Counted from the stretch's first letter, positions 21,429 through 30,815 are shown. The stretch is 44,105 nucleotides of DNA from Betaproteobacteria bacterium (GCA_020049245.1 JAIFLB010000065.1:1-44105), one strand, 5' to 3'. The notes: generated from the sequence alone by a model not told the origin. Made by a program: numbers and translations.

Positions 21429-22871
21429 ATGGACTATTTACCGATTTTCCTGGACCTGCGCGGTCGCAATGGTTTGGTTGTAGGCGGTGGAGATGCTGCT
21501 GCCCGCAAAGCGAGTCTGATGTTGAGTGCCGGCGCCTGGGTGACGGCCGTTTCGCCACAGCCGCTTAGCGAAGCTTTCAGCGAGTTAGCCAAGACAGACC
21601 GCTTGATTCACCGTCAGGCTGAATTCGCGCCTGAACATCTGGAGGGGGTCGATGTCGTTTTCGCAGCCAGTGAAGACGAACAGCTTGATCTCCGGGTTCA
21701 CGATGCCGCACGGGCTCTGCATATTCCCGTCAATGTGGTCGATCGTCCGAAACAATGTGCTTTCATCATGCCTTCGATCATTGATCGCTCTCCGGTCATG
21801 GTTGCTGTGTCGAGTGGTGGTGAAGCGCCGGTGTTGTCTCGCTTGTTGCGCGCCAGGCTGGAAACGCTGATTCCTGCAGCTTATGGTCGGCTTGCCGCCC
21901 TGGCGGGACGCTTCAAAAGCCAGGTACGGGAAAAGTTGACCACCACCGAGGCGCGTCGGAAGTTCTGGGAGAATGCGCTGCTGTCGCCGATTTCAGAAAT
22001 GGTGTTTTCCGGACGCGAGCAAGAGGCGGAAGCCAGCCTGGCGGCCATGCTGGCGGATACGGGAAAGACGCCGGCCACAGGCGAGGTCTATCTGGTTGGC
22101 GCCGGACCGGGAAACCCGGATTTGTTGACTTTCCGGGCATTGCGACTGATGCAACAGGCCGATGTGGTCGTGTATGACCGCTTGGTCGCTCCCGCCATTC
22201 TCGACATGTGTCGGCGCGATGCAGACCGTCTATACGTCGGTAAAGAACGCGACAACCATGCCGTGCCGCAGGATGAAATCAACATGGTGCTGGTCCGCCT
22301 GGCGAAGGAAGGCAAGCGCGTTTTGCGGCTGAAGGGCGGTGATCCATTCATCTTCGGACGCGGCGGAGAAGAAATCGAAACGCTGCGCGAACATGGCGTG
22401 CCATTCCAGGTCGTTCCGGCGGTCACCGCCGCCGCTGGTGTCGCGGCGTATGCAGGTATTCCGTTGACGCACCGTGATCATGCTCAGGCATTGATTCTGG
22501 TGACTGGCCACCTCAAGGACGGCACGATGGACCTGGATTGGGACATGCTTTGTCGTCCTGCTCAGACCATCGTGATCTACATGGGACTCAAGGGCCTGGT
22601 CCAACTTTGCGACGAAATGAAGAAGCACGGCATGCCGGGTTCTACTCCGGCGGCTATCGTGCAACAGGGCACCACGTTGAATCAGAAAGTGGTTACCGGC
22701 ACTTTGGATACCTTGCCAGCCCAGGCTGCACAAGCTGAATTGAAGCCGCCGACTCTGATCATCGTTGGCAGTGTGGTCAGTCTGCATGCCAAGCTGAACT
22801 GGTTCCACCCCGAGCCTGCCGCCGACGACCATTGGCATACGCCGCTCGACAAGCCTGCCAGCCTGGGCTGA
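21429..22871 (+). CDS. cysG: Sirohaem synthase (dehydrogenase/ferrochelatase plus uroporphyrinogen III methyltransferase)
   Basis: The trifunctional 480-residue enzyme makes sirohaem from uroporphyrinogen III. The N-terminal half has MDYLPIFLDLRGR, the NAD motif VVGGGDAAARK and PSIIDRSPVMVAVSSGG, the region of the regulatory phosphoserine in the Salmonella enzyme. The C-terminal half is the SAM-dependent methyltransferase, with GEVYLVGAGPGNPDLLTFRA, YDRLV, GGDPFIFGRGGEE and ITLTHRD-like GIPLTHRD. The ATG at 21429 begins at the conserved N-terminus. An in-frame TTG 9 bases upstream is rejected. Its position after dsrN and dsrR indicates dedicated supply of sirohaem to DsrAB. It could also serve assimilatory sulfite or nitrite reductase. 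Confidence 0.95.
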   Translation: MDYLPIFLDLRGRNGLVVGGGDAAARKASLMLSAGAWVTAVSPQPLSEAFSELAKTDRLIHRQAEFAPEHLEGVDVVFAASEDEQLDLRVHDAARALHIPVNVVDRPKQCAFIMPSIIDRSPVMVAVSSGGEAPVLSRLLRARLETLIPAAYGRLAALAGRFKSQVREKLTTTEARRKFWENALLSPISEMVFSGREQEAEASLAAMLADTGKTPATGEVYLVGAGPGNPDLLTFRALRLMQQADVVVYDRLVAPAILDMCRRDADRLYVGKERDNHAVPQDEINMVLVRLAKEGKRVLRLKGGDPFIFGRGGEEIETLREHGVPFQVVPAVTAAAGVAAYAGIPLTHRDHAQALILVTGHLKDGTMDLDWDMLCRPAQTIVIYMGLKGLVQLCDEMKKHGMPGSTPAAIVQQGTTLNQKVVTGTLDTLPAQAAQAELKPPTLIIVGSVVSLHAKLNWFHPEPAADDHWHTPLDKPASLG

Positions 22872-22897
22872 GTAATCGTCAGACAACCAGAGGCGGT

Positions 22898-23509
22898 TCA
22901 GTTCAACAGTTCGCTGAGCAACTGGGCCTGTTGTTTGGTCTGGTGTTCGATCAACAGGCGTTGGGCACGGGTGATCGCCAACAGGTCGGCAAGGGCATCG
23001 TCGAATTGATCGTTGACTACCAGATAGTCGAATTCGAGGGCATGCGAGATGTCCTCCCGCGCCACCGCCATACGTTTGGCGATGATTTCCGCACTGTCAG
23101 TGCCACGGCCATCAAGGCGACATTGAAGTTCAACCAATGACGGCGGCAGGATGAAGATCGATTTCGCCTGCGGAATCAGCTTTCGGACTTGCGCCGCGCC
23201 CTGCCAATCGATCTCCAGCAGAATGTCGCGACCGGCGGCCATTTCATCTTCAATCCATCGCTGCGATGTGCCATAGAAATTGCCGTAAACCTCTGCGCTT
23301 TCAAGGAACTCACTCTGCCCGAGCCGCTCTTGAAAATTTTCACGGCTGATGAAATGGTAGTGCACACCATCGATTTCGCCTGGCCTGGGTGCTCGCGTGG
23401 TGAACGAAACCGATAGCCGAATACTGGCATCCTGATTCAACAACGCTTTAACCAGGCTCGATTTGCCCGCGCCCGATGGCGCGGAAATGATGAATAGATT
23501 GCCACGCAT
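22898..23509 (-). CDS. gmk: Guanylate kinase
   Basis: The enzyme phosphorylates GMP to GDP with ATP. The 203-residue protein has the P-loop APSGAGKSS (10-18), the GMP-binding SFTTRAPRPGEIDGVHYHFIS block, the region YGNFYGTS and LLEIDWQGAAQV. The length is normal. It lies 12 bases downstream of yicC on the same strand, the usual yicC-gmk arrangement, and converges with cysG across a 26-base gap. Confidence 0.96.
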   Translation of the reverse strand: MRGNLFIISAPSGAGKSSLVKALLNQDASIRLSVSFTTRAPRPGEIDGVHYHFISRENFQERLGQSEFLESAEVYGNFYGTSQRWIEDEMAAGRDILLEIDWQGAAQVRKLIPQAKSIFILPPSLVELQCRLDGRGTDSAEIIAKRMAVAREDISHALEFDYLVVNDQFDDALADLLAITRAQRLLIEHQTKQQAQLLSELLN

Positions 23510-23521
23510 GCGGATTCCTCG

Positions 23522-24472
23522 TTACTCGATGTTCTGGATCTGTTCGCGCATTTGCTCGATCAAAACTTTCAATTCAACCGAGGTCTGGGTGAAGTCCAGC
23601 GATGCTGATTTTGAGCCGAGGGTGTTGGCTTCGCGGTTGAGCTCCTGCATCAGGAAATCCAGCCGTTTACCAGCCGCGCCGCCAGCATCGAGAGTGCGGG
23701 TGACTTCGTCGAGATGGGTCAGCAGGCGATCCAGTTCCTCGTCGATATCGATTTTCTGCGCGAACAAGACGACTTCCTGGTTCAGCCGATCTCGATCGAG
23801 TGGGTTATCGGAGTTCGGCAGCAATTCCTCCAGGCGCTTGCTGAGCTTATCCCGATAGTTGGCGATGATTTCCGGGGTGCGTGGGCGGATGTGCTCAACA
23901 TGGCCACGGATGCCGGCGACGCGTTCCAGAATGACGGCCTTCAGCTTGTCTCCTTCGCGCGCTCGGCTGGCATTGAATTGAATCAGTACCGCCTGGATCA
24001 ACGTTAAAGCGGCGGCATGCAACGCTTGTGGGTCGGGTGCGGTGTCACCCAGCATACCCGGCCAGCGCAGAATTTCGTGCACGGCGAGCGGCTGTGCATT
24101 TGGAAACGCATCCAGTGCGCTGCCTGACAAGGCTTGCAATTGCGCCAGCAATGACGGGTTGAGCGTGCCGGGCAGGGCGGCATCTTCACGTGGGTTAAAA
24201 TTGATGCGGCATTCCAGTTTGCCACGTTTGATCTGATCGCTGATCTGCGTCCGCAAAGTCGGTTCCAGTGAGCGAAAATCTTCTCCCATGCGAAAGGTGA
24301 GATCAAGGAAACGCGAGTTGACCGCGCGCAGTTCGAGCGAGAGTTGGCCATGCGGCAGATCGGCAGTTTCAACCGCGTAACCGGTCATGCTGCGCAGCTC
24401 TTCTTTCTTGCCTGAGTTTTTTTGTTTGCTGTTGGATGACATTTCCTGCCGGCTTTCTTTCATGAACGTCAC
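23522..24472 (-). CDS. yicC: YicC-family endoribonuclease
   Basis: YicC/YloC proteins are stress-linked endoribonucleases that influence small-RNA decay in E. coli. The protein has RSMTGYAVETADLPHGQLSLELRAVNSRFLDL near the N-terminus, then RGKLECRINF and a C-terminal DEELDRLLTHLDEVTRTLDAGGAAGKRLDFLMQELNREANTLGSKS region, all typical. The start is uncertain. GTG at 24472 has AAGGA 11 bases upstream. ATG at 24463 and ATG at 24442 have no good site. All add an N-terminal Lys/Ser-rich extension of 17-28 residues before the conserved MTGYA. This is a second RNA-cleaving enzyme in the window, but its location with gmk is ordinary. Confidence 0.92.
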   Translation of the reverse strand: MTFMKESRQEMSSNSKQKNSGKKEELRSMTGYAVETADLPHGQLSLELRAVNSRFLDLTFRMGEDFRSLEPTLRTQISDQIKRGKLECRINFNPREDAALPGTLNPSLLAQLQALSGSALDAFPNAQPLAVHEILRWPGMLGDTAPDPQALHAAALTLIQAVLIQFNASRAREGDKLKAVILERVAGIRGHVEHIRPRTPEIIANYRDKLSKRLEELLPNSDNPLDRDRLNQEVVLFAQKIDIDEELDRLLTHLDEVTRTLDAGGAAGKRLDFLMQELNREANTLGSKSASLDFTQTSVELKVLIEQMREQIQNIE

Positions 24473-24554
24473 GATCTTGGTTATCCTTCAATGATTACTG
24501 TCATAAAAACAGTTTAACCCGCCGCTCTCATCTCTCGCACCCAACCCCATACCG

Positions 24555-25493
24555 ATGGCAGCACAAACCACTGAACCCCTGACCCATGGTTACCATCTGG
24601 GCGATTACGTCATTGATCGTCGCATTGGTGGGGGCGGTTTTTCGCTGGTTTATCTGGGTTTCGATATCGATGGTCAACCGGTTGCAATCAAAGAGTATTT
24701 GCCGGGGGGGGTGGTTAAGCGGGGTGATCGAGGAACTGTGCATCCGCTGTCGGTGGATAAGGAAGCTTCATTTCGCTACGGCATGAAGTGCTTTTTCGAA
24801 GAAGGCCGTTCCTTGGCCGGAATCCGGCATCCCAACGTGGTCAAGGTCGTCAATTTCTTTCGCGCCAACGACACCGTTTACATGGTGATGAAGTACGAGC
24901 AGGGTAAAACCCTGCAACGACATATCGTTGGGCACGAAGAACCCATGCGGGAAACCTTTCTGCGCCGGGTCTTCATCCAGTTGCTGAATGGATTGCGAGA
25001 AGTACATGCGCACAAGATCCTGCATCTGGATATCAAGCCGTCGAACATTTATATCCGTGCCGATGGCTCGCCGGTATTGATCGATTTCGGTGCCGCTCGC
25101 CATGCCCTGTCGCAGGATTTCATGTCTTCCCCGATGTACACGCCGGGGTTTGCCGCGCCAGAGCAATACAAGCAACGTGACCGGCTGGGACCATGGACCG
25201 ATATCTACAGTATTGGCGCCACCATGTTTGCCTGTATGACGAAAAGCCCGCCGCCACCTGCTGATGAGCGAATGGAAAAAGACAAACTGCCGTTGTTGGT
25301 CAAGTCGCATACCGGTCTGTATTCCAAAGGTTTGCTTGACCTGGTCGATTCAATGCTGCGTCTGAATTACACCGAACGACCGCAGAGTGTATTTTCGGTG
25401 CAGAAACAGCTGATCAGTATGGCGCAGGCTGCACGTTCGCAAAAGCCAACCTTGTTTGCGTTGATCAAAGAAAGGATCACTCGCGAATTATGA
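24555..25493 (+). CDS. Hanks-type serine/threonine protein kinase
   Basis: This 312-residue soluble kinase has a glycine-rich loop IGGGGFSLVYLG (about 24-35), the ATP lysine in PVAIKEYLPGG, the catalytic loop HLDIKPSNIYI, VLIDFGAARH (DFG) and the activation segment ending YTPGFAAPEQY. There is no transmembrane segment or extracellular sensor domain. The tail after the kinase domain is short and basic. The stop overlaps the phosphatase start as ATGA. Substrates are unknown. Such kinase-phosphatase pairs near rph/rdgB are seen in Betaproteobacteria. Confidence 0.93.
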   Translation: MAAQTTEPLTHGYHLGDYVIDRRIGGGGFSLVYLGFDIDGQPVAIKEYLPGGVVKRGDRGTVHPLSVDKEASFRYGMKCFFEEGRSLAGIRHPNVVKVVNFFRANDTVYMVMKYEQGKTLQRHIVGHEEPMRETFLRRVFIQLLNGLREVHAHKILHLDIKPSNIYIRADGSPVLIDFGAARHALSQDFMSSPMYTPGFAAPEQYKQRDRLGPWTDIYSIGATMFACMTKSPPPPADERMEKDKLPLLVKSHTGLYSKGLLDLVDSMLRLNYTERPQSVFSVQKQLISMAQAARSQKPTLFALIKERITREL

Positions 25494-26401
25494 AGTACGT
25501 CGTATATCAGGCCAGTCGACGCGGTGGCCGTCCTTACAACGAAGACCGGGTCGCCTATGCCTACACCTCGGAGTCGCTGTTGATGGTGCTGGCCGATGGC
25601 ATGGGCGGACACAGCCATGGCGAGGTTGCCTCGCAATTGACGGTACAGGTCATTTCCAGCTTGTTCCAGTCGCGCGCAAAGCCGTTATTACCGGACATGA
25701 GCAGCTTCCTGTTGGATGGCATTTATGCAGCGCACGATGCGATCAATGAATATGCCCTGCGCAAGCGCATGGCCGATCCGCCGCGCACCACCTGTGTGGT
25801 CTGTGTTGTGCAAAAGGGCATGGCCTGCTGGGCGCACGTGGGTGATTCACGCCTCTATCATTTTAGCCGTCGCGACACCTTGTTCCGCACGCATGACCAC
25901 TCGGCAGTACAGCAATTATTCGATGATGGCGTGATTTCGGAAGAGGAGATGGGAACCCATCCAGACCGCAACAAGCTTTACAACTCGATCGGCGGTTACA
26001 TGCTGCCTGATATCGAGATCGGGCAGCCGGTTAAATTGCATGAAGGCGATGTGCTGATGATGTGTACCGATGGCGTCTGGCCAGAGTTGACGCCAACCGA
26101 AATGCTCTCCACCCTGCGCGCTTACCCGCTTGAACGCGCAGTTAAACACATGATGGATCATGCCGAATTTCGTGCCGGGCAGTACGGTGACAACCTGTCT
26201 GTCGTTGCCATGCGGTTTGGCGAGGAGCGATTCGAGGCGGGTGAACTGATGCTAGGCGACGATCTCGGTCTCGACGGCTTCACCACCCAACTCAAGAATC
26301 TCGGCAGCAAAAGCCAGCCGATCCCGCTGACCACCGAGCAGGAACTCGATCGGGCGATGGCTGACATTCAGGCCGCCCTGGCCAAATATGGCGCTCCCTA
26401 A
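25490..26401 (+). CDS. PP2C-family serine/threonine phosphatase
   Basis: The 303-residue protein has the PP2C metal-binding motifs in order: RPYNEDRVAY, LADGMGGHSHGE, ACWAHVGDSRLYHF, LMMCTDGVWPEL and YGDNLSVVAMRF. It is the expected antagonist of the kinase immediately upstream, with which it shares an ATGA overlap. A C-terminal extension of about 60 residues after the catalytic domain has no recognised motif. Confidence 0.93.
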   Translation: MKYVVYQASRRGGRPYNEDRVAYAYTSESLLMVLADGMGGHSHGEVASQLTVQVISSLFQSRAKPLLPDMSSFLLDGIYAAHDAINEYALRKRMADPPRTTCVVCVVQKGMACWAHVGDSRLYHFSRRDTLFRTHDHSAVQQLFDDGVISEEEMGTHPDRNKLYNSIGGYMLPDIEIGQPVKLHEGDVLMMCTDGVWPELTPTEMLSTLRAYPLERAVKHMMDHAEFRAGQYGDNLSVVAMRFGEERFEAGELMLGDDLGLDGFTTQLKNLGSKSQPIPLTTEQELDRAMADIQAALAKYGAP

Positions 26402-26424
26402 ATTCCCCTCAAGCAAGGCATTTC

Positions 26425-27165
26425 ATGACCACTTTGCAACGCCCCTCAGGACGCGCGGCTGACCAACTGCGCAACATCCGCCTCACCCGTCACTACACCA
26501 AGCACGCGGAAGGCAGTGTGCTGGTGGAATGCGGCGACACCAAAGTGCTGTGCACCGCCAGCGTTTTGGAAAAAGTGCCGCCGCACGTGCGCGGCACCGG
26601 CGCTGGCTGGTTGACCGCCGAATACGGTATGTTGCCGCGCGCCACCCATACGCGCGGCGACCGCGAGGCGGCTCGCGGCAAGCAGTCCGGCCGCACGCAG
26701 GAAATCCAGCGCCTGATCGGGCGCAGCCTGCGCGCCGCCGTCGATCTGGAAAAACTGGGTGAGCGCACGATCCACGTTGATTGCGATGTGCTGCAGGCCG
26801 ATGGCGGTACCCGCACGGCGAGTATTACCGGCGCCTGGGTCGCGGTGCAGGATGCGATCAACTGGCTGGTGGCGCAGGGCAAATTGCCGGAAAACATCAT
26901 GCGCGACCATGTCGCGGCGATTTCGGTCGGCGTCTGGCAAGGAACCCCGGTGCTTGATCTCGACTACGCCGAGGATGTCGCCTGCGATACCGACATGAAC
27001 GTGGTGATGATTGGTTCGATTGGAAAACCCGGTGGCTTGATTGAAGTCCAGGGCACCGCCGAAGGAGCGGCATTTTCCCGCGCCGAACTGAATGTGTTGC
27101 TCGATCTGGCCGAGAAAGGCATCCAGGAATTGATGACGGCACAAAACGCCGCGTTGGAGGCGTGA
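26425..27165 (+). CDS. rph: Ribonuclease PH
   Basis: This phosphorolytic 3'-5' exoribonuclease trims tRNA 3' ends. The 246-residue protein has RPSGRAADQLRNIRLTRHYTKHAEGSVLV, the region TRGDREAARGKQSGRTQEIQRLIGRSLR, TIHVDCDVLQADGGTRTASITG and DLDYAEDVACDTDMNVVM, all diagnostic. The length is normal. rdgB starts 1 base after its stop. Confidence 0.96.
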   Translation: MTTLQRPSGRAADQLRNIRLTRHYTKHAEGSVLVECGDTKVLCTASVLEKVPPHVRGTGAGWLTAEYGMLPRATHTRGDREAARGKQSGRTQEIQRLIGRSLRAAVDLEKLGERTIHVDCDVLQADGGTRTASITGAWVAVQDAINWLVAQGKLPENIMRDHVAAISVGVWQGTPVLDLDYAEDVACDTDMNVVMIGSIGKPGGLIEVQGTAEGAAFSRAELNVLLDLAEKGIQELMTAQNAALEA

Positions 27166-27166
27166 C

Positions 27167-27751
27167 ATGAAAAAAGTGGTGATTGCCTCGAACAATGCCG
27201 GCAAATTGCGCGAAATCGCTCGCATCCTGGAACCGCTCGACTTTGAAGCCCTGCCGCAAAGCGCGTTCGGCGTGCCGGAATGTCCGGAGCCGCATGTGAC
27301 TTTCGTTGAAAACTGCATCGCCAAGGCGCGCCATGCCGCCGCGCATACCGGTTTGCCGGCGCTGGCCGACGATTCCGGCATCTGCGTCGACGCGCTGAAC
27401 GGTGCGCCCGGCGTGTATTCGGCGCGCTATGCCGGTGATCCAAAGTCGGACGAACGCAACAATCAGAAACTGATCGAGGCGCTGCAAGGCGAATCGAACC
27501 GGCGTGCGCATTACTACTGCGTCATGGTCTATGTGCGTTACGCCGACGATCCGCAGCCGATCATTGCCGAAGGCGCCTGGCATGGCGAAATCATCGATAC
27601 ACCGCGCGGTGATGGTGGTTTCGGCTACGACCCGTATTTCCTGCTGCCCGAGTTCGGCCAGACTGGCGCTGAATTGAGCATGGAAGTGAAGAACGGTATC
27701 AGTCATCGTGGTCAGGCATTGCGCGCGCTGGCCGAGAAACTGCGCGCCTGA
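27167..27751 (+). CDS. rdgB: XTP/dITP diphosphatase (RdgB/HAM1)
   Basis: The enzyme removes non-canonical purine nucleoside triphosphates (XTP, dITP) from the pool. The 194-residue protein begins with the substrate motif VIASNNAGKLREI and contains FVENCIAKARHAA, LADDSGICVDALNGAPGVYSARYAG and GDGGFGYDPYF. It is tightly coupled to rph (1-base gap), a common arrangement. Confidence 0.96.
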   Translation: MKKVVIASNNAGKLREIARILEPLDFEALPQSAFGVPECPEPHVTFVENCIAKARHAAAHTGLPALADDSGICVDALNGAPGVYSARYAGDPKSDERNNQKLIEALQGESNRRAHYYCVMVYVRYADDPQPIIAEGAWHGEIIDTPRGDGGFGYDPYFLLPEFGQTGAELSMEVKNGISHRGQALRALAEKLRA

Positions 27752-27789
27752 GTCGGGTCTTGCATGGTTGAGATGCGGTTGATTCGAAC

Positions 27790-28500
27790 GTGATTCCCTG
27801 GCTGCGCGGTAACGATCCCGAAATCGATCCGTTTCCGCCTGTGCAGCGGGCCTCGCGGAAATACAACGGCCTGCTGGTGGCGGGCGGTGATCTGTCGGTG
27901 CCGCGTTTGTTGGCGGCTTACCGGCACGGCATCTTTCCCTGGTTCAATCCCGATGAGCCCATTTTGTGGTGGTCGCCGGACCCACGCATGGTGTTGTTTC
28001 CGAAGGAGTTCAAACTGTCGCGTTCACTCAGGAAACGGCTGGGCCGGGGTGATTTCCAGGTTCGGGCCGATACAGCGTTTACCCAGGTCATGCGGGAATG
28101 CGCTGCGCCGCGTGAAGGTGCGGCGGGCACCTGGATCAGCGAGGCGATGATCCAGGCTTATACCGCGTTGCACCAGGTTGGCTATGCGCATTCGATCGAA
28201 ACCTGGAGGCGCGGTGAAAGTGGTGAAGAGATTCTGGTCGGTGGCTTGTACGGCGTTGGCATTGGGCGGGTGTTTTTCGGCGAATCGATGTTCATGCGGC
28301 AGACGGATGCGTCCAAGGTTGCCTTTGCGCATCTGGCGGGCTGGTTGCGGCAGCATGATTACGGCGTCATTGATTGCCAGATGAGTACGCCACATCTGGC
28401 TTCATTGGGAGCACGCGAAATTCCACGTAGCGAATTTACTGAATTACTGGCGCGTTTCACGCTCGAACCCGGCATTTCCGACTGGACGCAATTGGCATGA
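27790..28500 (+). CDS. aat: Leucyl/phenylalanyl-tRNA-protein transferase
   Basis: Aat adds Leu or Phe to N-terminal Lys/Arg of proteins, marking them for ClpAP through the N-degron pathway. The 236-residue protein shows YRHGIFPWF, WWSPDPRMVL, TWISEAMIQAYTALH and GGLYGVGIGRVFFGESMF, which are typical. The start is taken as GTG at 27790, because no ATG fits the conserved N-terminus. Its stop overlaps bpt as ATGA. Confidence 0.94.
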   Translation: MIPWLRGNDPEIDPFPPVQRASRKYNGLLVAGGDLSVPRLLAAYRHGIFPWFNPDEPILWWSPDPRMVLFPKEFKLSRSLRKRLGRGDFQVRADTAFTQVMRECAAPREGAAGTWISEAMIQAYTALHQVGYAHSIETWRRGESGEEILVGGLYGVGIGRVFFGESMFMRQTDASKVAFAHLAGWLRQHDYGVIDCQMSTPHLASLGAREIPRSEFTELLARFTLEPGISDWTQLA

Positions 28501-29219
28501 GCTTCGCCAAAGACCTGCCGATTTTCCGTTTGCAGTTCTATCTCACTGCGCCTTATCCGTGCAGCTATCTGCCTGATCATGTCGCGCGTTCGCAGGTCGC
28601 CGCGCCGGCCAGCCTGATCGATACCGGGGTTTACAGTGAGTTGGTGCGTCTCGGCTTTCGTCGCAGCGGCCAGCACGTCTATCGGCCGCGTTGCGACGTC
28701 TGCCGCGCCTGTGTTGCAAGCCGGTTGCCGGTGGCGGAATTCGAACCCAACCGGACGCAACGCCGCTGTCTTAAACGCAATTCAGACCTCCGTTTACGCC
28801 TGCTGCCGTTGGCGTTCGATGAGTCGCATTACCGGCTTTACCAGCGTTATCAATCTGCACGCCATGCCGGCGGCGGCATGGACGAGGACGACCGGGAACA
28901 ATTTCGCGGCTTTCTGCTGCAAAGCCGTGTCGATAGCGTGCTGGCCGAATTCAGTCTGGAAGGCGAGGTGGTGATGGTGGCGTTGATCGACAAGCTGATT
29001 GATGGCCTTTCCGCGGTCTATACCTTTTTTGATCCAGCATTGAAGCAGCGCAGTCTGGGCGCTTTCGGCATCCTGACCCAGATTAATCTGGCACGCGAAA
29101 TTGGCTTGCCTTATGTCTATCTCGGATACTGGATAGAGGCGTGCGGAAAAATGGCCTACAAACGCAGCTATCAACCGCTTGAAGGACTGATGGACGGGCG
29201 TTGGCAACGTTTGAGATGA
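28497..29219 (+). CDS. bpt: Aspartate/glutamate leucyltransferase (Bpt, ATE-like)
   Basis: Bpt transfers Leu from tRNA to proteins with N-terminal Asp or Glu, the second bacterial N-degron enzyme. The 240-residue protein has the N-terminal PYPCSYLPDHVARSQVA, the cysteine pair CDVCRACVASRLPV, RHAGGGMDED and the GNAT-like YVYLGYWIEACGKMAYKRSYQPLE. It is coupled to aat, so both branches of the pathway are made together. Confidence 0.94.
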   Translation: MSFAKDLPIFRLQFYLTAPYPCSYLPDHVARSQVAAPASLIDTGVYSELVRLGFRRSGQHVYRPRCDVCRACVASRLPVAEFEPNRTQRRCLKRNSDLRLRLLPLAFDESHYRLYQRYQSARHAGGGMDEDDREQFRGFLLQSRVDSVLAEFSLEGEVVMVALIDKLIDGLSAVYTFFDPALKQRSLGAFGILTQINLAREIGLPYVYLGYWIEACGKMAYKRSYQPLEGLMDGRWQRLR

Positions 29220-29236
29220 CTTGAAGGAAGGACAAT

Positions 29237-29791
29237 ATGGCAAAGCTACCTGACGCCGTGGAGCAAGTGCTTCAGATGCATGCACCGTTTATCCATGCTG
29301 TGGTGAATGCGCTGACCGATCGTTCAAAACTGCCGATACTGATGCAGACCCTGGACGCCGCTGAGCAACAGGGCTGGGCAGAACTGGTGCGGGCCTTGCG
29401 CCAGATCGTGGATGGCAAACGTGATGACTCGATCAAGCTCGGCCTGGATGAGGAAGATCGCATCGTGGTGGACGCAGTGCTGCGTGGCTTGATGAATCCG
29501 GAGTCTTTGCCTCCGCGCGACAAGCAGCCGGATGCCAGCGCCGCCGCGCCCGGTCTGGCGGCGATGATTTCAGCCAGTGCGCGCGGCGATGCGCAAGCCC
29601 TGGCGGTATTGGCCAACATGGCGGAACAGATGGTGCGCGCAGGCGGCGACATGGCGCGTTTGGGCGGAATCATGCGGCGGCTGGTCAATGGTGAACGTGA
29701 TTTCGAGGTGTTGTCGAAAGGCATGGGCAATCTGGGCCGGACTTTGCTGCTCGATATCCTGAGTGAATTGGGAAAGAGTGCGATTCACTGA
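29237..29791 (+). CDS. Unrecognised 184-aa helical protein downstream of bpt
   Basis: I do not recognise the family. The soluble, helix-rich product has AEQQGWAELVRALRQIVDGKRDD and LDEEDRIVVDAVLRGLMNPE in the first half. After an Ala/Pro linker (about residues 88-105), the second half, GLAAMISASARGDAQALAVLANMAEQM and LVNGERDFEVLSKGMGNLGRTLL, looks like a partly repeated version of the first. It has no cysteine, signal or membrane segment. The ATG at 29237 has GGAAGGA upstream. It is 17 bases from bpt, probably in the same operon. Confidence 0.75.
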   Translation: MAKLPDAVEQVLQMHAPFIHAVVNALTDRSKLPILMQTLDAAEQQGWAELVRALRQIVDGKRDDSIKLGLDEEDRIVVDAVLRGLMNPESLPPRDKQPDASAAAPGLAAMISASARGDAQALAVLANMAEQMVRAGGDMARLGGIMRRLVNGERDFEVLSKGMGNLGRTLLLDILSELGKSAIH

Positions 29792-29903
29792 GTGCGCTTC
29801 TTTGCTCCTGTTTTATCCGCATCGGGTTGCTTCCCCAATCTGGCAAGCGGGAACTTACAATGCCGGCCAGCCGAGTCAGCAGAATTAATGAGGATGAATA
29901 CGG

Positions 29904-30815
29904 ATGTCTGAAGACCAGAATCTGGTGCCCGTTCGAAAAGCGGAAATCGAGATGGGCAAGCCTTTGCCTTTTTCTGTTTTTGATGCCGATCGAAACCTGT
30001 TGCTGAATCGTGGTGAGTTGGTGACAACGGATCATCAGATTGATGTGTTGATACAAAAGGGGTTGTATCGCGAACAACTGCGACCCGATTCGGCCGCCGG
30101 AGCGGCTTCCAGAGAGGCGGCCAAACCGGCCGAAGGCGGCAAACCGCAAGGTGAAATGCTGAGCTTCGATGCGGTCAAACTGATGCCGGGCGATGCACTG
30201 CAACTCCAGCCCTTGATGGAGGGGCAGACAGAGCGCTATTCAGTCAAGGTGATCGGTGTGATGAAGCCGAAGAGCCTGTTGGTGACCGCGCCGGTGGTCG
30301 ATGGCAAGCTGATTTTCGTGCGTGATGGTCAGACTTATCTGGTGCGCGCCTTCTCCGGCCTGAATGTTTGTGCATTCAAGGCAAAGATCCTCAAATCCCA
30401 ATTGCAGCCGTTTCCGTATATGCATCTGTCTTACCCGGACAGCGTTCAGGCGATGCGCATCCGAAAATCAATGCGGGCGCCAGCCAGCATCATCGTCGCG
30501 GTGCATGAAACCGAGGTTGGGCGTCAAAGCGGCGCGGGCAAGATCATCGACCTCAGCGTGGGGGGCGCCCGCATGTATTCGCCGATGCAGATTGGTATCA
30601 AGGACCAGACCCTCTGGCTGTCGTTCAAGGTGATGCTGGGCGACATGGAGGAATACGTCAAAACGCCGGCGGTGATTCGTACTGTCGGCGAAGAAGACGA
30701 TGAACAGGGTAAACGCATGCATGTCTTTGGCTTGCAGTTCGGCGAACTGGCCCAATCGCAGCGCCTGATCATCATGAATCTGGTCTATCAGCATCTACTC
30801 AAGGAAAGCGCCTGA
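29904..30815 (+). CDS. PilZ-domain (cyclic-di-GMP-binding) protein
   Basis: The 303-residue soluble protein has an N-terminal region (1-80) of unknown type, a YcgR-like beta domain (about 85-180) and a C-terminal PilZ domain (about 183-300). The two c-di-GMP motifs are present: R187-xxx-R191 (RKSMR) and D216-L-S-V-G-G (D/NxSxxG). It probably adjusts motility or pilus function in response to c-di-GMP. The ATG follows GAGG about 10 bases upstream. A 112-base gap precedes it, so it may have its own promoter. Its stop overlaps thyA (TGATG). Confidence 0.88.
   Translation: MSEDQNLVPVRKAEIEMGKPLPFSVFDADRNLLLNRGELVTTDHQIDVLIQKGLYREQLRPDSAAGAASREAAKPAEGGKPQGEMLSFDAVKLMPGDALQLQPLMEGQTERYSVKVIGVMKPKSLLVTAPVVDGKLIFVRDGQTYLVRAFSGLNVCAFKAKILKSQLQPFPYMHLSYPDSVQAMRIRKSMRAPASIIVAVHETEVGRQSGAGKIIDLSVGGARMYSPMQIGIKDQTLWLSFKVMLGDMEEYVKTPAVIRTVGEEDDEQGKRMHVFGLQFGELAQSQRLIIMNLVYQHLLKESA

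Noticed and set aside
26446..27706. Long overlapping minus-strand frames across rph and rdgB
   Set aside because: They lie opposite two well-defined enzymes in G+C-rich codons. The translations show no domain.
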